Part shown: positions 51,186 to 60,710 of the stretch, in pieces
Position numbering within the stretch: the first letter of the stretch is position 1
Layout: each line of letters starts with the position of its first letter
Source of the DNA: Ephemeroptericola cinctiostellae
GTDB taxonomy: Bacteria > Pseudomonadota > Gammaproteobacteria > Burkholderiales > Burkholderiaceae
Length of the DNA: 64,000 nt
NCBI RefSeq assembly: GCF_003339525.1
Contig: NZ_CP031124.1
Location: 2,604,001-2,668,000, forward strand
Direction of reading: 5' to 3'
Translations under genes and position numbers: made by a program
The notes under the pieces: generated by a model
What the model saw: the letters and a program-made list of their open reading frames with translations, nothing else
Database searches by the model: none
Told to the model about the DNA's origin: nothing

Positions 51186-51827
51186 ATGTACAACGCCACC
51201 CACCTGCAAGCGCAATTCGATGTCGCTTGCCAAACCATTGTTGGTACCCCCTTTGATGCCAAACAACCCGCGCACATCCTCGCGGTGGGCTTGTATGTGC
51301 GTGCCACCGAGACCGCAGGCGCAGTGTTGAGCATTTACCCCACCCAGTTTCATTCGGCCATCCTGACGCTGGGGCGGACATTATTGGAGGCGATTGCACA
51401 ATTGGGGTATTTGTCAAAAGACACGGTGAAGCATTACCACGCCCTGACGCTGATGGATTTGGAAGAAACATTACACCGACTGGAAGACAATTCCCATCAA
51501 AAAACCGATTTGAGCCAATTGCATGCGGACATCGAACATTACAAATCATTGGGTGTGAAACGTGTGAGCCTGAAGCGCATGCTGGCGGACTGGGGTTACG
51601 CCGAGGTGTATGAAAGCTATCGTTTTTTAAGCCATCATTCGCATGTGTCGCTGTCCAGCATTGCCGACACGTCGATTAAACATGCCAGCATGAATTTGGG
51701 CAGCCAGATGAGCCCTGAAGTACAAAATGCCATTTTTGGCCTGTTGATCGAACTGTTAAAAGAAGGCGAAATTGCTTTTTTGCGTGTTTTAAACACACCA
51801 TTGAGCCCACCTTCTTCTGCCACTTAA
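51186..51827 (+). CDS. DUF5677-like protein
   Basis: 213 residues, all-helical: THLQAQFDVACQTIVGTPFD, VGLYVRATETAGAVLSIYPT, AILTLGRTLLEAIAQLGYLS, YESYRFLSHHSHVSLSSIAD. The conserved R/E-rich first helices and the SHxSHVS segment resemble DUF5677 / AbiV-like HEPN-type proteins. The function is unknown; related families take part in phage or toxin responses. Start 51186 is chosen inside the open frame. Confidence 0.6.
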   Translation: MYNATHLQAQFDVACQTIVGTPFDAKQPAHILAVGLYVRATETAGAVLSIYPTQFHSAILTLGRTLLEAIAQLGYLSKDTVKHYHALTLMDLEETLHRLEDNSHQKTDLSQLHADIEHYKSLGVKRVSLKRMLADWGYAEVYESYRFLSHHSHVSLSSIADTSIKHASMNLGSQMSPEVQNAIFGLLIELLKEGEIAFLRVLNTPLSPPSSAT

Positions 51828-51828
51828 A

Positions 51829-51861
51829 AAAACCATGTCAACGTGCACATGGTTTTTTTAA
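51829..51861 (+). terminator. Terminator after the DUF5677-like gene
   Basis: AAAAAACCATGT and ACATGGTTTTTT form a symmetrical 12-bp stem. Confidence 0.85.
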
Positions 51862-52011
51862 ATGACGTCGGTTCAAAACAGATGCCGCTCCCAAAGAATC
51901 CAATATTTATGGGTTAGTAGACCTATTTTAATTTCTTCGTGTTTGTGTCTACGCCCACTCAAAACCTTTAATTTTAAACAAGCACAAAACAGGGCTTTAC
52001 TCTGCGATCGC

Positions 52012-52599
52012 CTATAAATCCGCCAGTAAACTCGTGCGGGCATCTCCTGTCACCACCGTCTGCTCGGTGTAATGTGGGTGATCACACCCCACAGTCAACA
52101 ACGCACCCGCCGTCAACGCAGCACACATGGCCTCAGCCAATTCCCAGCGGCAAAAATGAACCGCTGAGGTTTTTTCCTCATTTTCACGATCCAAATCTTC
52201 ATCTGCAATCGCATACACCCGCTCAAAATCACCCACCTGAACATACAAATGGTCTTCGATGCCAATCAATTGAGCCAAAGCCATTCGACGATCGTCGACA
52301 TTGGGGTATTCCAACAACACCGTGGCCTTCCAGTTGCCTCCCGTTGGCATCAATGGGGCATACGTTTCAATTTCACTCCGAATACCTTCCTCCTCAAATA
52401 TTTTTTCGATGCGTAGCATTTCCTGTATTTGATAACGCACCGTCATTTCACTTTCAAATTGAATATTTAAGTGTTCACCCAACTGCACCGAACGCATGCG
52501 GCGATGGGCGATAATGTCGGCTTGATGCACTTTGCGCCATGTGCTGTAGGCTTCAAGCGACATGAGGGAGCTGGTGTCGATGTGTCCTGTCATCTGCAT
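52012..52599 (-). CDS. DUF3501 family protein
   Basis: 195 residues from ATG 52599 with TTGGAGAC upstream. It contains SLEAYSTWRKVHQADIIAHR, VRYQIQEMLRIEKIFEEEGI, ETYAPLMPTGGNWKATVLLE, SAVHFCRWEL and VGCDHPHYTEQTVV, matching DUF3501. The family is regularly encoded with a GlpC-like Fe-S protein and a rubrerythrin, as here. It is the last gene of that minus-strand cluster. The function is unknown; redox stress is suspected from context. Confidence 0.85.
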   Translation of the reverse strand: MQMTGHIDTSSLMSLEAYSTWRKVHQADIIAHRRMRSVQLGEHLNIQFESEMTVRYQIQEMLRIEKIFEEEGIRSEIETYAPLMPTGGNWKATVLLEYPNVDDRRMALAQLIGIEDHLYVQVGDFERVYAIADEDLDRENEEKTSAVHFCRWELAEAMCAALTAGALLTVGCDHPHYTEQTVVTGDARTSLLADL

Positions 52600-52668
52600 G
52601 ATGATGTCTCCAAAAAATTGAAATGATGTGAGGCGAAATGACACATGCCATAGCGCTTGGATGCAGTG

Positions 52669-54030
52669 TTATTTTTTCGGCGCATCCAAACCGTATGCCA
52701 TGCGCACCAATGAAAGTGGATGCGCCAACTGCGGCTCCCCAAGTTGATTGACTTCAAAACCTTGCGCAATGTGGTGCCCACCCAATGGACAGTCCGAGCT
52801 GATGTAGTCGGGTTTTGCGCCATCTTTCATGTTCGCCATCGCTTTAAACACAGGCTTACCAATCTTCAGTGCATCTTGATGGTGTGCTTTTTTCACCCCA
52901 TACGTGCCCGCATGACCTGAACAACGTTCGATCGTATTGATCGTGGTTTCAGGTATCATTTTGAGCATTTCTTCGGTCTTTTTACCGATTTTTTGCACCC
53001 GCCCATGACATGGAATTTGATAACTGACATTGCCCAATGGCTGTGGAAACTCTGTTTTCAGCAACCCATCCCGTTTACGCAACATCAGGTATTCAAAGGG
53101 ATCATACATGGCCTCTTTGACCAACTGAACATCCGCATCATCGGGGTACATCAAAGGAATCTCTTGCTTGAACATCAAGGTACAGCTGGGGACTGGCGAC
53201 AGGATGGCGTAGCCTGCACGCGCATAACGTGCCAATACGGGAACATTGATTTCTTTGCTGGCATTGACCGCTTCAAGGTCGCCGAGTTCCAGTTTGGGCA
53301 TACCGCAACATTTCTCCTGATCAACCAATTCATAAGGAATGTGATTGTGCGTGAGGATTTTGAGCAAATCATGCCCGATCGCAGGTTCGTTATAATTGAC
53401 AAAACATGTGGCAAAAATGGCCACCTTGCCAGGGGCACTTTTCCCTTCTTTGACCTCAACATCGGGTGACTTGGCCGCCCCACTGCGAAACTTCGTCGTT
53501 GCAAAATCAGGCAACCATGCATCCTGATCGACCCCCAAGGTTTTCTCCATCACTTGGCGTGCCACTTGGGTGTGGTTGATGGCATTGATGGTTTGCACGA
53601 CCACTGGAATGCCTGCAAACATGCCATGCGTGTCGGTTGAAGCCAGCAATTGACTGGCTTTAGACACCTCACCTTTTTTGAATTGAATCGCCTTTGCGCG
53701 CAATATGGTGTGCGGGAAGTCAAGGTTAAATGGATGGGGTGGCACATACGGGCATTTGGTCATGTAACACAGGTCGCACATATAGCACTGATCAACAACT
53801 TTCCAGTAATCTTTTTTGTCGACACCATCGACTTCCATCGTTTTACTTTCATCCACCAAATCAAACAAGGTTGGAAAAGCGCCACACAGGCTGACACAGC
53901 GGCGACAACCATGGCAAATATCAAAGATGCGCTCCATCTCAGTCAGGCAAGCCACCTCGTTGTAAAACTCAGGATTTTGCCAATCCAAAGGATGCCGCGT
54001 GGGTGCTTCAAGTGAACCTTCTCGAGTCAT
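52669..54030 (-). CDS. GlpC/HdrD-like (Fe-S) oxidoreductase
   Basis: 453 residues from ATG 54030, chosen for its GGAG site and family N-terminus MTREGSLEAPTRHPLDWQNP. Two 4Fe-4S motifs appear, DICHGCRRCVSLCGAFP and QCYMCDLCYMTKCPYVPP. Two CCG-type domains follow (VDQEKCCGMPKLELGDLEAV; RCSGHAGTYG, a CSG variant of the second). Such proteins transfer electrons in flavin/haem-linked systems. It lies between rubrerythrin and DUF3501 genes in a conserved set probably active in peroxide defence. Confidence 0.88.
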   Translation of the reverse strand: MTREGSLEAPTRHPLDWQNPEFYNEVACLTEMERIFDICHGCRRCVSLCGAFPTLFDLVDESKTMEVDGVDKKDYWKVVDQCYMCDLCYMTKCPYVPPHPFNLDFPHTILRAKAIQFKKGEVSKASQLLASTDTHGMFAGIPVVVQTINAINHTQVARQVMEKTLGVDQDAWLPDFATTKFRSGAAKSPDVEVKEGKSAPGKVAIFATCFVNYNEPAIGHDLLKILTHNHIPYELVDQEKCCGMPKLELGDLEAVNASKEINVPVLARYARAGYAILSPVPSCTLMFKQEIPLMYPDDADVQLVKEAMYDPFEYLMLRKRDGLLKTEFPQPLGNVSYQIPCHGRVQKIGKKTEEMLKMIPETTINTIERCSGHAGTYGVKKAHHQDALKIGKPVFKAMANMKDGAKPDYISSDCPLGGHHIAQGFEVNQLGEPQLAHPLSLVRMAYGLDAPKK

Positions 54031-54243
54031 GACAAGCTCCATGGGTGGTTGGTCAGTCGGTAAAACATCGGTAACGAGTGGTGAAGCGGATGCGGCCACA
54101 TGGCATGACCACAATCAAAGCCACCTGCATGGGGGTACATCTCTGCACAATGCACACAGCCCCATGTTCAATCGCACAGGCGAGCCTGCACGACTGATCA
54201 CGCACACAACCGATGACGAGCGGTTTAACGCCAGAGCAAAAGT

Positions 54244-54666
54244 TCACTCCACGAATTCATTCAACGCTTTTTGATAGCGGTTGGCATGACTCCGTTCAGC
54301 TTTGGCCAATGTTTCAAACCAATCGGCAATTTCATCAAAACCTTCTTCGCGTGCTGTCTTTGCCATACCGGGATACATGTCGGTGTATTCATGGGTCTCG
54401 CCCGCCACGGCAGAAGCCAAATTATCACGCGTCGCACCAATCGGCATCCCTGTCGCGGGATCACCCGACTGCTCTAAAAACTCCAAATGCCCATGTGCAT
54501 GGCCAGTCTCACCTTCAGCAGTTGAACGGAATAAAGCCGCCACATCGTTTTGACCTTCAATATCGGCTTTGTTTGCAAAATACAAATAACGACGATTCGC
54601 CTGTGATTCCCCTGCAAATGCATCTTTCAACGATTGCTCTGTTTTAGAACCTTTTAATGCAGCCAT
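54244..54666 (-). CDS. Rubrerythrin family protein
   Basis: 140 residues. The di-iron ligands are in [20 protein letters not shown] (E), [17 protein letters not shown] (ExxH) and [20 protein letters not shown] plus [14 protein letters not shown] (second E and ExxH). The C-terminal rubredoxin domain of classical rubrerythrin is absent, so it is the short form. It reduces peroxide with electrons from a partner, perhaps the adjacent Fe-S protein. Confidence 0.9.
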   Translation of the reverse strand: MAALKGSKTEQSLKDAFAGESQANRRYLYFANKADIEGQNDVAALFRSTAEGETGHAHGHLEFLEQSGDPATGMPIGATRDNLASAVAGETHEYTDMYPGMAKTAREEGFDEIADWFETLAKAERSHANRYQKALNEFVE

Positions 54667-54997
54667 GATGTTCTCCTTAAATGAAAAAATCGGTGCTCAA
54701 CGGTCGTTCAGCCCTTTCAATGTAGCCCCCTCCAACTCAAATGTCCAGTCAAAGAGATCAATCAGTCTGATTATAAAAAACTATCGATTCAGGCAAAATA
54801 AAAGGTGCATTTTGCTTTCCGAATCATTTTCATGCGACAATTTAAAGCCAGTTCACCCATATTTCACTCATTTTCATGCGAACCATTCAGATTGACCTTT
54901 GATGTCTTTTTTTGAATGTCAATTGTCTCATTCACCTCTGTTTATAGGCTGTCTAACCCCTCATACTGTGTCATCAAATCAACCACTGGAGGTACAA
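54667..54997. other. Intergenic region upstream of the rubrerythrin gene
   Basis: 331 bases between divergent genes. It is AT-rich and probably holds both promoters. No clear gene, hairpin or known operator is seen. Confidence 0.4.
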
Positions 54998-55567
54998 ATG
55001 AACACGGCGTTATTGGTCATCGATGCACAACAATCGTTTACTCAACGCACACATTGGATCGACAGCGAGGCGGCTCCATACATGCAAGCTCAACAGGCTT
55101 TAATCGATGGCGTGCATCGATTGGGCAGACCTGTTGTACAGATTTTCCACCACGATGACGACGTGGAATTTCAATTGGACAGCGGTTTTGTGCGCACATT
55201 GGATGGCCTTCAAATCACCCCCGAAGCAATTTTTCACAAAACCCGCCACAGCGCATTGGTGGGAACGGGCTTGGATGTGTGGCTGCGTCAGCGCGGCATC
55301 AACCATTTAATTGTTTCTGGCATTCGCACCGAACAGTGCTGCGAAACAACCACGCGCCATGCATCCGACCTTGGCTTTAAAGTGGACTACGTCACCGAAG
55401 CGACCCACACGTTTGCCATGCAACATGCCGCCAGCGGTGAGTGCTTTGATGTGGCGGCGATTAAACGCCGCTCCGAACTGGTCTTGGCGGGACGATTTGC
55501 GCACATTCACACCGTGAGCAGCGTGCTCAACGCATTGGCTGCATCACAAAGGGAGGTGCTCGCATGA
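54998..55567 (+). CDS. Isochorismatase-family cysteine hydrolase
   Basis: 189 residues from ATG 54998 with GGAGGT upstream. NTALLVIDAQQSFTQRTHWI contains the catalytic Asp, HKTRHSALVGTGLDVWLRQR the Lys, and LIVSGIRTEQCCETTTRHAS the Cys nucleophile. The substrate is unknown (amide or nicotinamide-like). It overlaps the next gene by 4 bp. Confidence 0.88.
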   Translation: MNTALLVIDAQQSFTQRTHWIDSEAAPYMQAQQALIDGVHRLGRPVVQIFHHDDDVEFQLDSGFVRTLDGLQITPEAIFHKTRHSALVGTGLDVWLRQRGINHLIVSGIRTEQCCETTTRHASDLGFKVDYVTEATHTFAMQHAASGECFDVAAIKRRSELVLAGRFAHIHTVSSVLNALAASQREVLA

Positions 55568-56472
55568 GCGCATTGGACATGGGGCGTGCGTTGCTGATTG
55601 TGCTGATTTGGGGGGTGAATTTTGTGGCCATCAAAATTGGTTTGCAGCACATCCCACCGTTTGCGCTCGGTGCGTTGCGCTTTGCAGCCGTTGCCTTACC
55701 TGCGGTTTTTTTCGTGGCACGCCCACGTTTGCCTTGGCGTTGGCTGTTCGCTTACGCATTGTGCATCAGCTTTGGTCAGTTTGCATTTCTGTTCATCGGC
55801 ATGCGACTGGGCATGCCTGCGGGCTTGGCATCATTGGTGTTGCAAGTCTCTGCGCCGTTCACACTGATCTTTTCAGCTTATTTTTTCAAAGAGTCGGTAA
55901 AGTCGCATCAAATCATCGGCATGCTCATTTCAGCCGTGGGTTTGGTCTGTCTAGCGAGTTACTCTTTAGCGCAACGTTCGCCCAGTCAATCGGAGGTCTC
56001 ATGGATTGGTTTTACATTGACCGTGTGTGCGGGTGCATCATGGGCACTGGGCAATGTCGTGAACAAACACATCGCCCGCTCAAGCCCCGTGCCATTGCTC
56101 AATCTCGTGATTTGGGGCGCGCTGGTGGTCTTGCCTTTTTTCACCATCAGTGCATTGTGGTTTGAAGGACTGGATGTGTTTGCCCGCATCGCCGTTCAAT
56201 TCACATGGCAAGATGTCGCCGCCATCGCTTACATTGCTTACCTTGCAACGATTGTGGGCTATGTGCTGTGGGGCGGTTTGCTCGCGCGTTACCCTGCGTC
56301 ATGGATTGCGCCGATCACCCTCATGGTGCCGCCCATTGGCCTGACCGCTGGCTTTGTTTTGCTCAATGAACACTTGATGGGTTGGCAAATCTTTGGCATT
56401 GTGGTGGTCATGGTGGGTCTGTTGTTCAACGTATTGGGTCACCATGTGTTAGAACGATTGCAAAGACGATAG
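55564..56472 (+). CDS. EamA/DMT-family metabolite transporter
   Basis: 302 residues with ten predicted spans in two EamA repeats. It starts LLIVLIWGVNFVAIKIGLQH; the second repeat begins near FTLTVCAGASWALGNVVNKH and ends with GWQIFGIVVVMVGLLFNVLG. These usually export amino acids or related metabolites. It is translationally coupled to the isochorismatase-type hydrolase, so the two may handle the same compound. Confidence 0.88.
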   Translation: MSALDMGRALLIVLIWGVNFVAIKIGLQHIPPFALGALRFAAVALPAVFFVARPRLPWRWLFAYALCISFGQFAFLFIGMRLGMPAGLASLVLQVSAPFTLIFSAYFFKESVKSHQIIGMLISAVGLVCLASYSLAQRSPSQSEVSWIGFTLTVCAGASWALGNVVNKHIARSSPVPLLNLVIWGALVVLPFFTISALWFEGLDVFARIAVQFTWQDVAAIAYIAYLATIVGYVLWGGLLARYPASWIAPITLMVPPIGLTAGFVLLNEHLMGWQIFGIVVVMVGLLFNVLGHHVLERLQRR

Positions 56473-56521
56473 CCCCACACTGCACAGCAGTATTCATGTT
56501 TCAGATATTGAAGGAAAAATC

Positions 56522-56833
56522 ATGTTAGAGCTCAGACCAAACTGCGAGCATTGCAATGTCGCGCTGCCACCCAGTGCCGTTGATGCACGCATATGCAGTT
56601 ACGAATGCACCTTTTGTGCCCATTGCGTCGACACCATTTTGCAAGCCAATGTGTGCCCAAACTGTGGCGGTGGCTTTGTGCCTCGCCCCATACGGCCATT
56701 CAACGATTGGCACAATGGCAACTGCCTCACATCGGATCCCGCCAGTACGGCGGTTAAGTTTCGCCCTGTGAACATGAGCGCTTATGCGGAACTTGTGGCA
56801 AAAGTCTCTGGCTTGCCGCCAGAACAGAGGTGA
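56522..56833 (+). CDS. DUF1272 zinc-ribbon-like protein
   Basis: 103 residues. MLELRPNCEHCNVALPPSAV, ICSYECTFCAHCVDTILQAN and CPNCGGGFVPRPIRP carry paired Cys of a DUF1272 metal-binding domain. GAAGGAAA precedes the ATG. The function is unknown. It is the third gene of a probable plus-strand unit. Confidence 0.85.
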   Translation: MLELRPNCEHCNVALPPSAVDARICSYECTFCAHCVDTILQANVCPNCGGGFVPRPIRPFNDWHNGNCLTSDPASTAVKFRPVNMSAYAELVAKVSGLPPEQR

Positions 56834-56932
56834 TCTCATCAAAGTGAGGGCACTTGGGTTGCCCATAAGGCTCACCCAATGTGCCATTCAGCCTGTTGGA
56901 GCCTGTGAAGCCTATTGGAGTCTACTGCCCTT

Positions 56933-57166
56933 CTAATCGCTTTTTGACTCATCGATATAAGACAAAGCCCCCGTTGGGCAACGCTCCACTTGGGCAATCA
57001 ATTCAGCCGTCGTGGCATTTTCAATTTTAATCCACGGTTTTTCTTTTGGATTGTACACAGCAGGCAATGTTTTCACGCACACCCCCGCATGCTGACACAA
57101 ACCATTTTGCCAAACAATGGTGATTTCGCCATTGCTGTATTTTTTGATGGTGTTATTTTTGTCCAT
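56933..57166 (-). CDS. YjdI-like 4Fe-4S mono-cluster protein
   Basis: 77 residues: YSNGEITIVWQNGLCQHAGV, CVKTLPAVYNPKEKPWIKIE and AQVERCPTGALSYI. It carries three Cys as LCQHAGVC plus CPTGAL, the pattern of YjdI/(4Fe-4S)-type small ferredoxin-like proteins. It lies after an acetyltransferase gene as in E. coli yjdI-yjdJ. Confidence 0.82.
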   Translation of the reverse strand: MDKNNTIKKYSNGEITIVWQNGLCQHAGVCVKTLPAVYNPKEKPWIKIENATTAELIAQVERCPTGALSYIDESKSD

Positions 57167-57216
57167 GCTTGCCCCCGAAAGTTGACTTCAAAAAATGAAG
57201 CCGTCCACTCTAAATA

Positions 57217-57495
57217 TCACAAAACATCATGAAATGCCTCAGTTTTATCAAAAACACTTTTGGCAAAAGGGCACAAAGGAATGATTTTGATGCCCCTCTC
57301 CCGTGCAAAAGCAACCGCTCGCTCAACCATCTGACGACCGACACCTTGGCCTTTAAGCGACGCGTCCACCGCCGTATGGTCAATGATGATTTTTTCATCG
57401 GCCAACCAAACATAGGTCATCTCTGCCACATCATGCTGATCAATTTGAACGAAAAAACGACCCTTTTTACCATCATCGTGTTGTTGAATGTCCAT
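57217..57495 (-). CDS. YjdJ-like GNAT acetyltransferase
   Basis: 92 residues, the short GNAT type. MTYVWLADEKIIIDHTAVDA, SLKGQGVGRQMVERAVAFAR (acetyl-CoA binding) and GIKIIPLCPFAKSVFDKTEA match YjdJ. The substrate is unknown. It is the first gene of the pair, with the Fe-S protein 50 bases downstream. Confidence 0.87.
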   Translation of the reverse strand: MDIQQHDDGKKGRFFVQIDQHDVAEMTYVWLADEKIIIDHTAVDASLKGQGVGRQMVERAVAFARERGIKIIPLCPFAKSVFDKTEAFHDVL

Positions 57496-57601
57496 TTAAA
57501 CCCTCTTTTCTTCAAGTGACTTATGACACAATGCATTGATTTCATGTGAAAAAAACATCATCTCATCTCTTATTGAACATTTCCTGAGCAATTAAAAGAC
57601 C

Positions 57602-58534
57602 ATGCGCACCATACCCATTTACTTTGTGATTCTACCCAACACCCTGCTCACCGATTTGGCGATCAGTGCAGATGCATTGCTGTACAGTAATCGATTTCAA
57701 GGTGATGTGCAATTCAAACTGCATTTTATTGGCATGGCACATCAAGTCAATACGTCAATTGGACTTGCTTTGATGAACATACAGCCATTGCCAGCCCAGT
57801 TGCCAATTGATGCGGTGGTCATCGTACCTGGAACGGCGGGAAATTGGAACGAAGACACAACATCCACCGCCATCACAGCAGCGTGGCTGAGCACATTGCC
57901 CACGAAGCAGCCCTTGATTTGTATTTGTGCGGGCAGCATTTTAGCTGCAATGGCGGGTTTACTCAAACACAAACGCTGCACCACACATCACGCCCACTAT
58001 GACGACCTGCGGCGCATCGAACCCACAGCGGTGTTGGAAATGAACCACATGTACGTCGAAGACGGGCACATCATGACCAGTGCAGGCGTGACCGCTGGGC
58101 TGGACGTGACCTTGCGCTACATTGAAAAAACCACAAATGCCCACTGTGCTGCCAGCGTCGCTCAACACATGGTGGTCTATCAGCGCCGTGCCAGCCTCGA
58201 CCCAGAGCCATCGCCACTGCTACAACACCGCAACCACATCCACCCTGCGGTGCATCGGGTGCAAACCGCCATCCTCGTCAATCCTACACACCCGTGGCAC
58301 ACAAACGACATGGCCGACGTGGCCTGCGTCAGCCCTCGGCATTTGACTCGGTTATTTAAGCAAGAAGCGGGGATTTTGCCACATGAATACCTGCGCAAAA
58401 TCCGAGTCGGACTCGCGCAACAATTGAATTTAGAACGCCGACACAGCCAAGAAGAGCTTGCCTATCGGGTGGGATTCACCTCAGCGCAGCAGTTGCGGCG
58501 CGCTATGAAGCTCAGTAAAACCAACCCGTCCTAA
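57602..58534 (+). CDS. GlxA-type AraC-family transcription regulator
   Basis: 310 residues. The N-terminal DJ-1/PfpI-like domain (~1-180) has IYFVILPNTLLTDLAISADA, VVIVPGTAGNW and ICICAGSILAAMAGLLKHKR, with Cys at the nucleophile-like elbow. The C-terminal AraC HTH pair has THPWHTNDMADVACVSPRHL, TRLFKQEAGILPHEYLRKIR and EELAYRVGFTSAQQLRRAMK. The ligand is unknown. Its end overlaps the convergent CopD-like gene by 23 bp. Confidence 0.9.
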   Translation: MRTIPIYFVILPNTLLTDLAISADALLYSNRFQGDVQFKLHFIGMAHQVNTSIGLALMNIQPLPAQLPIDAVVIVPGTAGNWNEDTTSTAITAAWLSTLPTKQPLICICAGSILAAMAGLLKHKRCTTHHAHYDDLRRIEPTAVLEMNHMYVEDGHIMTSAGVTAGLDVTLRYIEKTTNAHCAASVAQHMVVYQRRASLDPEPSPLLQHRNHIHPAVHRVQTAILVNPTHPWHTNDMADVACVSPRHLTRLFKQEAGILPHEYLRKIRVGLAQQLNLERRHSQEELAYRVGFTSAQQLRRAMKLSKTNPS

Positions 58535-58955
58535 ATGAAACCCCAACAACAGCAAACAAAACAGAAATCAAGGTCACAGGCACAATGTGCCAAGCCATGA
58601 CGGTTAAATTGTTGGCCGACAATTTGGGAATGACACGAAACTTCGCATGAATCGCAAAAGCGACGCTGGCGGTCAGCAACAACAACTTGACTGCAATCAA
58701 CCGCGCCACAGGATTGTCAAACGCCAACCACTGACTGACATCTGGCAACATGTGATGAGCCAACCACACACCAGTCAAGACCTGAAGCAACAATGCGGGC
58801 ATGCCAATGCGTTCATAACCCGATTCAAAGCGTGACAACTGCTCAACGGATTTTTCCCTTAATACGCGAGGCAACACCGTCAGTGCGAGCACCAAATGCC
58901 CTCCCGTCCAAACCATCGCCCCCAAAACATGAAGAAGTAAGATCACGCCGTACAT
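58512..58955 (-). CDS. CopD-like membrane protein
   Basis: 147 residues with four hydrophobic spans. MYGVILLLHVLGAMVWTGGH (His in the first span), VLPRVLREKSVEQLSRFESG, YERIGMPALLLQVLTGVWLA and VPVTLISVLFAVVGVSFRTG are typical of the CopD/DUF2269-type family that may bind copper or haem. No copper operon is adjacent. The nearest related gene is the CopZ-like gene at 50936. Confidence 0.78.
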   Translation of the reverse strand: MYGVILLLHVLGAMVWTGGHLVLALTVLPRVLREKSVEQLSRFESGYERIGMPALLLQVLTGVWLAHHMLPDVSQWLAFDNPVARLIAVKLLLLTASVAFAIHAKFRVIPKLSANNLTVMAWHIVPVTLISVLFAVVGVSFRTGWFY

Positions 58956-59051
58956 AAGCCCTCCTTTTGGTTGAAAAATTCACCGGTGCGGGATCCGCTC
59001 AGCCCAGCCACCAGCTTAACCATCATCTTAATCATCACTTCAATCGCACCT

Positions 59052-60434
59052 CTAAATCATCATCGAAAACAAACGCGTTTCAGGCTGTTTCGCCCACAAC
59101 CGCACGTCAAATGCCATCGCGATGTTGCGGATAAAGGGTCGTCCTGACTCGAGCACGGTGAGGCTGTGATCGGTTAAAACCAACAAGCCATCGGTACGCA
59201 TTTCCTCAAGTCGTGCGACAATCTCTGGTAACTCAGAAATGCGCATCGCCTCATCTGACCAATCGGTGTGCATGCGACACATGATGTTCAAGATGTGCTG
59301 GCGCACAATGAGATCCTCATCGGTCAACAGGTGACCGCGCTGAATCGGCCACTCATCGGCCTCTATGCGAGCCAGATAACCGTCCAAATCTTTATCGTTT
59401 TGAGCAAACCCCGACCATACGTCCGAGATTGACGACACGCCAAGACCAATCATCAGCTGCGTATTGGTTTCGGTATACCCCATGAAATTGCGATGCAGTC
59501 GCGCCTCTCGCATGGCAATGCATAAACTGTCTGTCGTGCGGGCAAAATGATCCATACCCACTTCCACATAACCCATGTCATCAAATAAATCCTTACCCAG
59601 CTCATACAGTGCGCGCTTCACAGGACCGCTCGGTAAATCGGCCTCATCAAACCCACGTTGACCATTGCCTTTAATCCACGGCACATGTGCGTAACTGTAA
59701 AAAGCCAAACGATCAGGTGCCAGCTCAGCGGTCTTGCGAATTGTGGCCTCCACAGAAGCGATGGTCTGATGCGGCAAACCAAACACAAGGTCATGGCTGA
59801 TCGAGGTGTAACCGATGTCACGCGCCATCTCATGCACACGCTGTACATGTTCAAAGGGCTGAATCCGATGAATTGCGGCCTGCACTTTGGCATCATAATC
59901 CTGAACACCATAACTGACACGGCGAAAACCCACATCGAACAACGCTTGTAAATGCTCGCGGGTCGTGTTGTTTGGATGCCCTTCAAAGCTAAATTCACGC
60001 CCTTCGGCACGCTCGGCATGCTTGAATAAACCCTCGATCAACGCAGTCAAATGCTCAGGGCTGAAAAATGTGGGCGTTCCGCCACCCAAATGAATTTCTC
60101 GAATGCGCGGCGGCTCATCTGAATGCTGCGCCAACAAGTCGACATACATGCGCCACTCTTTCAGCAGCGCAGCGATATACCGCGCCTCAACCGAATGCTT
60201 GCGCGTGATGCGTCGATTACACGCACAAAAGGTGCATAGGCTTTCACAATACGGCAGGTGAATATACAAACTCACCCCTTGATTGGCATTGCTGATTTTG
60301 AAGGTATCAATGGCATTTTTTAAATAAGCAAGCGTACTAAAATCAGCCTCCTGCCAATACGGCACGGTCGGATAACTCGTATAACGTGGGCCTGCGACAT
60401 TGTATTTTTCAACCAAGTGATGCGGTGTTTTCAT
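59052..60434 (-). CDS. hemN: Oxygen-independent coproporphyrinogen III dehydrogenase
   Basis: 460 residues. It is a radical SAM enzyme, with CX3CX2C in YIHLPYCESLCTFCACNRRI. Other family signs are KYNVAGPRYTSYPTVPYWQ, IHLGGGTPTFFSPEHLTALI, FSFEGHPNNTTREHLQALFD, GFRRVSYGVQDYDAKVQAAI, LAFYSYAHVPW and MGYTETNTQLMIGLGVSSIS. It replaces HemF without oxygen. It is a single minus-strand gene; the 276 bases upstream show no clear FNR box. Confidence 0.96.
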   Translation of the reverse strand: MKTPHHLVEKYNVAGPRYTSYPTVPYWQEADFSTLAYLKNAIDTFKISNANQGVSLYIHLPYCESLCTFCACNRRITRKHSVEARYIAALLKEWRMYVDLLAQHSDEPPRIREIHLGGGTPTFFSPEHLTALIEGLFKHAERAEGREFSFEGHPNNTTREHLQALFDVGFRRVSYGVQDYDAKVQAAIHRIQPFEHVQRVHEMARDIGYTSISHDLVFGLPHQTIASVEATIRKTAELAPDRLAFYSYAHVPWIKGNGQRGFDEADLPSGPVKRALYELGKDLFDDMGYVEVGMDHFARTTDSLCIAMREARLHRNFMGYTETNTQLMIGLGVSSISDVWSGFAQNDKDLDGYLARIEADEWPIQRGHLLTDEDLIVRQHILNIMCRMHTDWSDEAMRISELPEIVARLEEMRTDGLLVLTDHSLTVLESGRPFIRNIAMAFDVRLWAKQPETRLFSMMI

Positions 60435-60710
60435 AGGTAAAATTTAAGTGTGAATCCATTAAACGACACGGCGCTTGTCCCAAACGCCATATTGGAAGTG
60501 TTGTATCTGACCATTGATTGCATTCGTAAAGGCATCAGAACAGTTCATGAGTCCGTTTGCGCATCCCCGCGCCCTGACTTGGGAACACAAGCCCATAGAA
60601 CAAGCCCAAATGTTTCTCCGCAGCACATGATGAAAAAATAAACTTCGCATTTCATCACCCATGAGAGGTGTGTGGCAGTCGCGCCCTGCAGTCGAAACCA
60701 TCAAAAGGCA

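Noticed and set aside
60435..60710. FNR box upstream of hemN
   Set aside because: Only a half-site-like TTGAT near 60513 is seen, without the second half.
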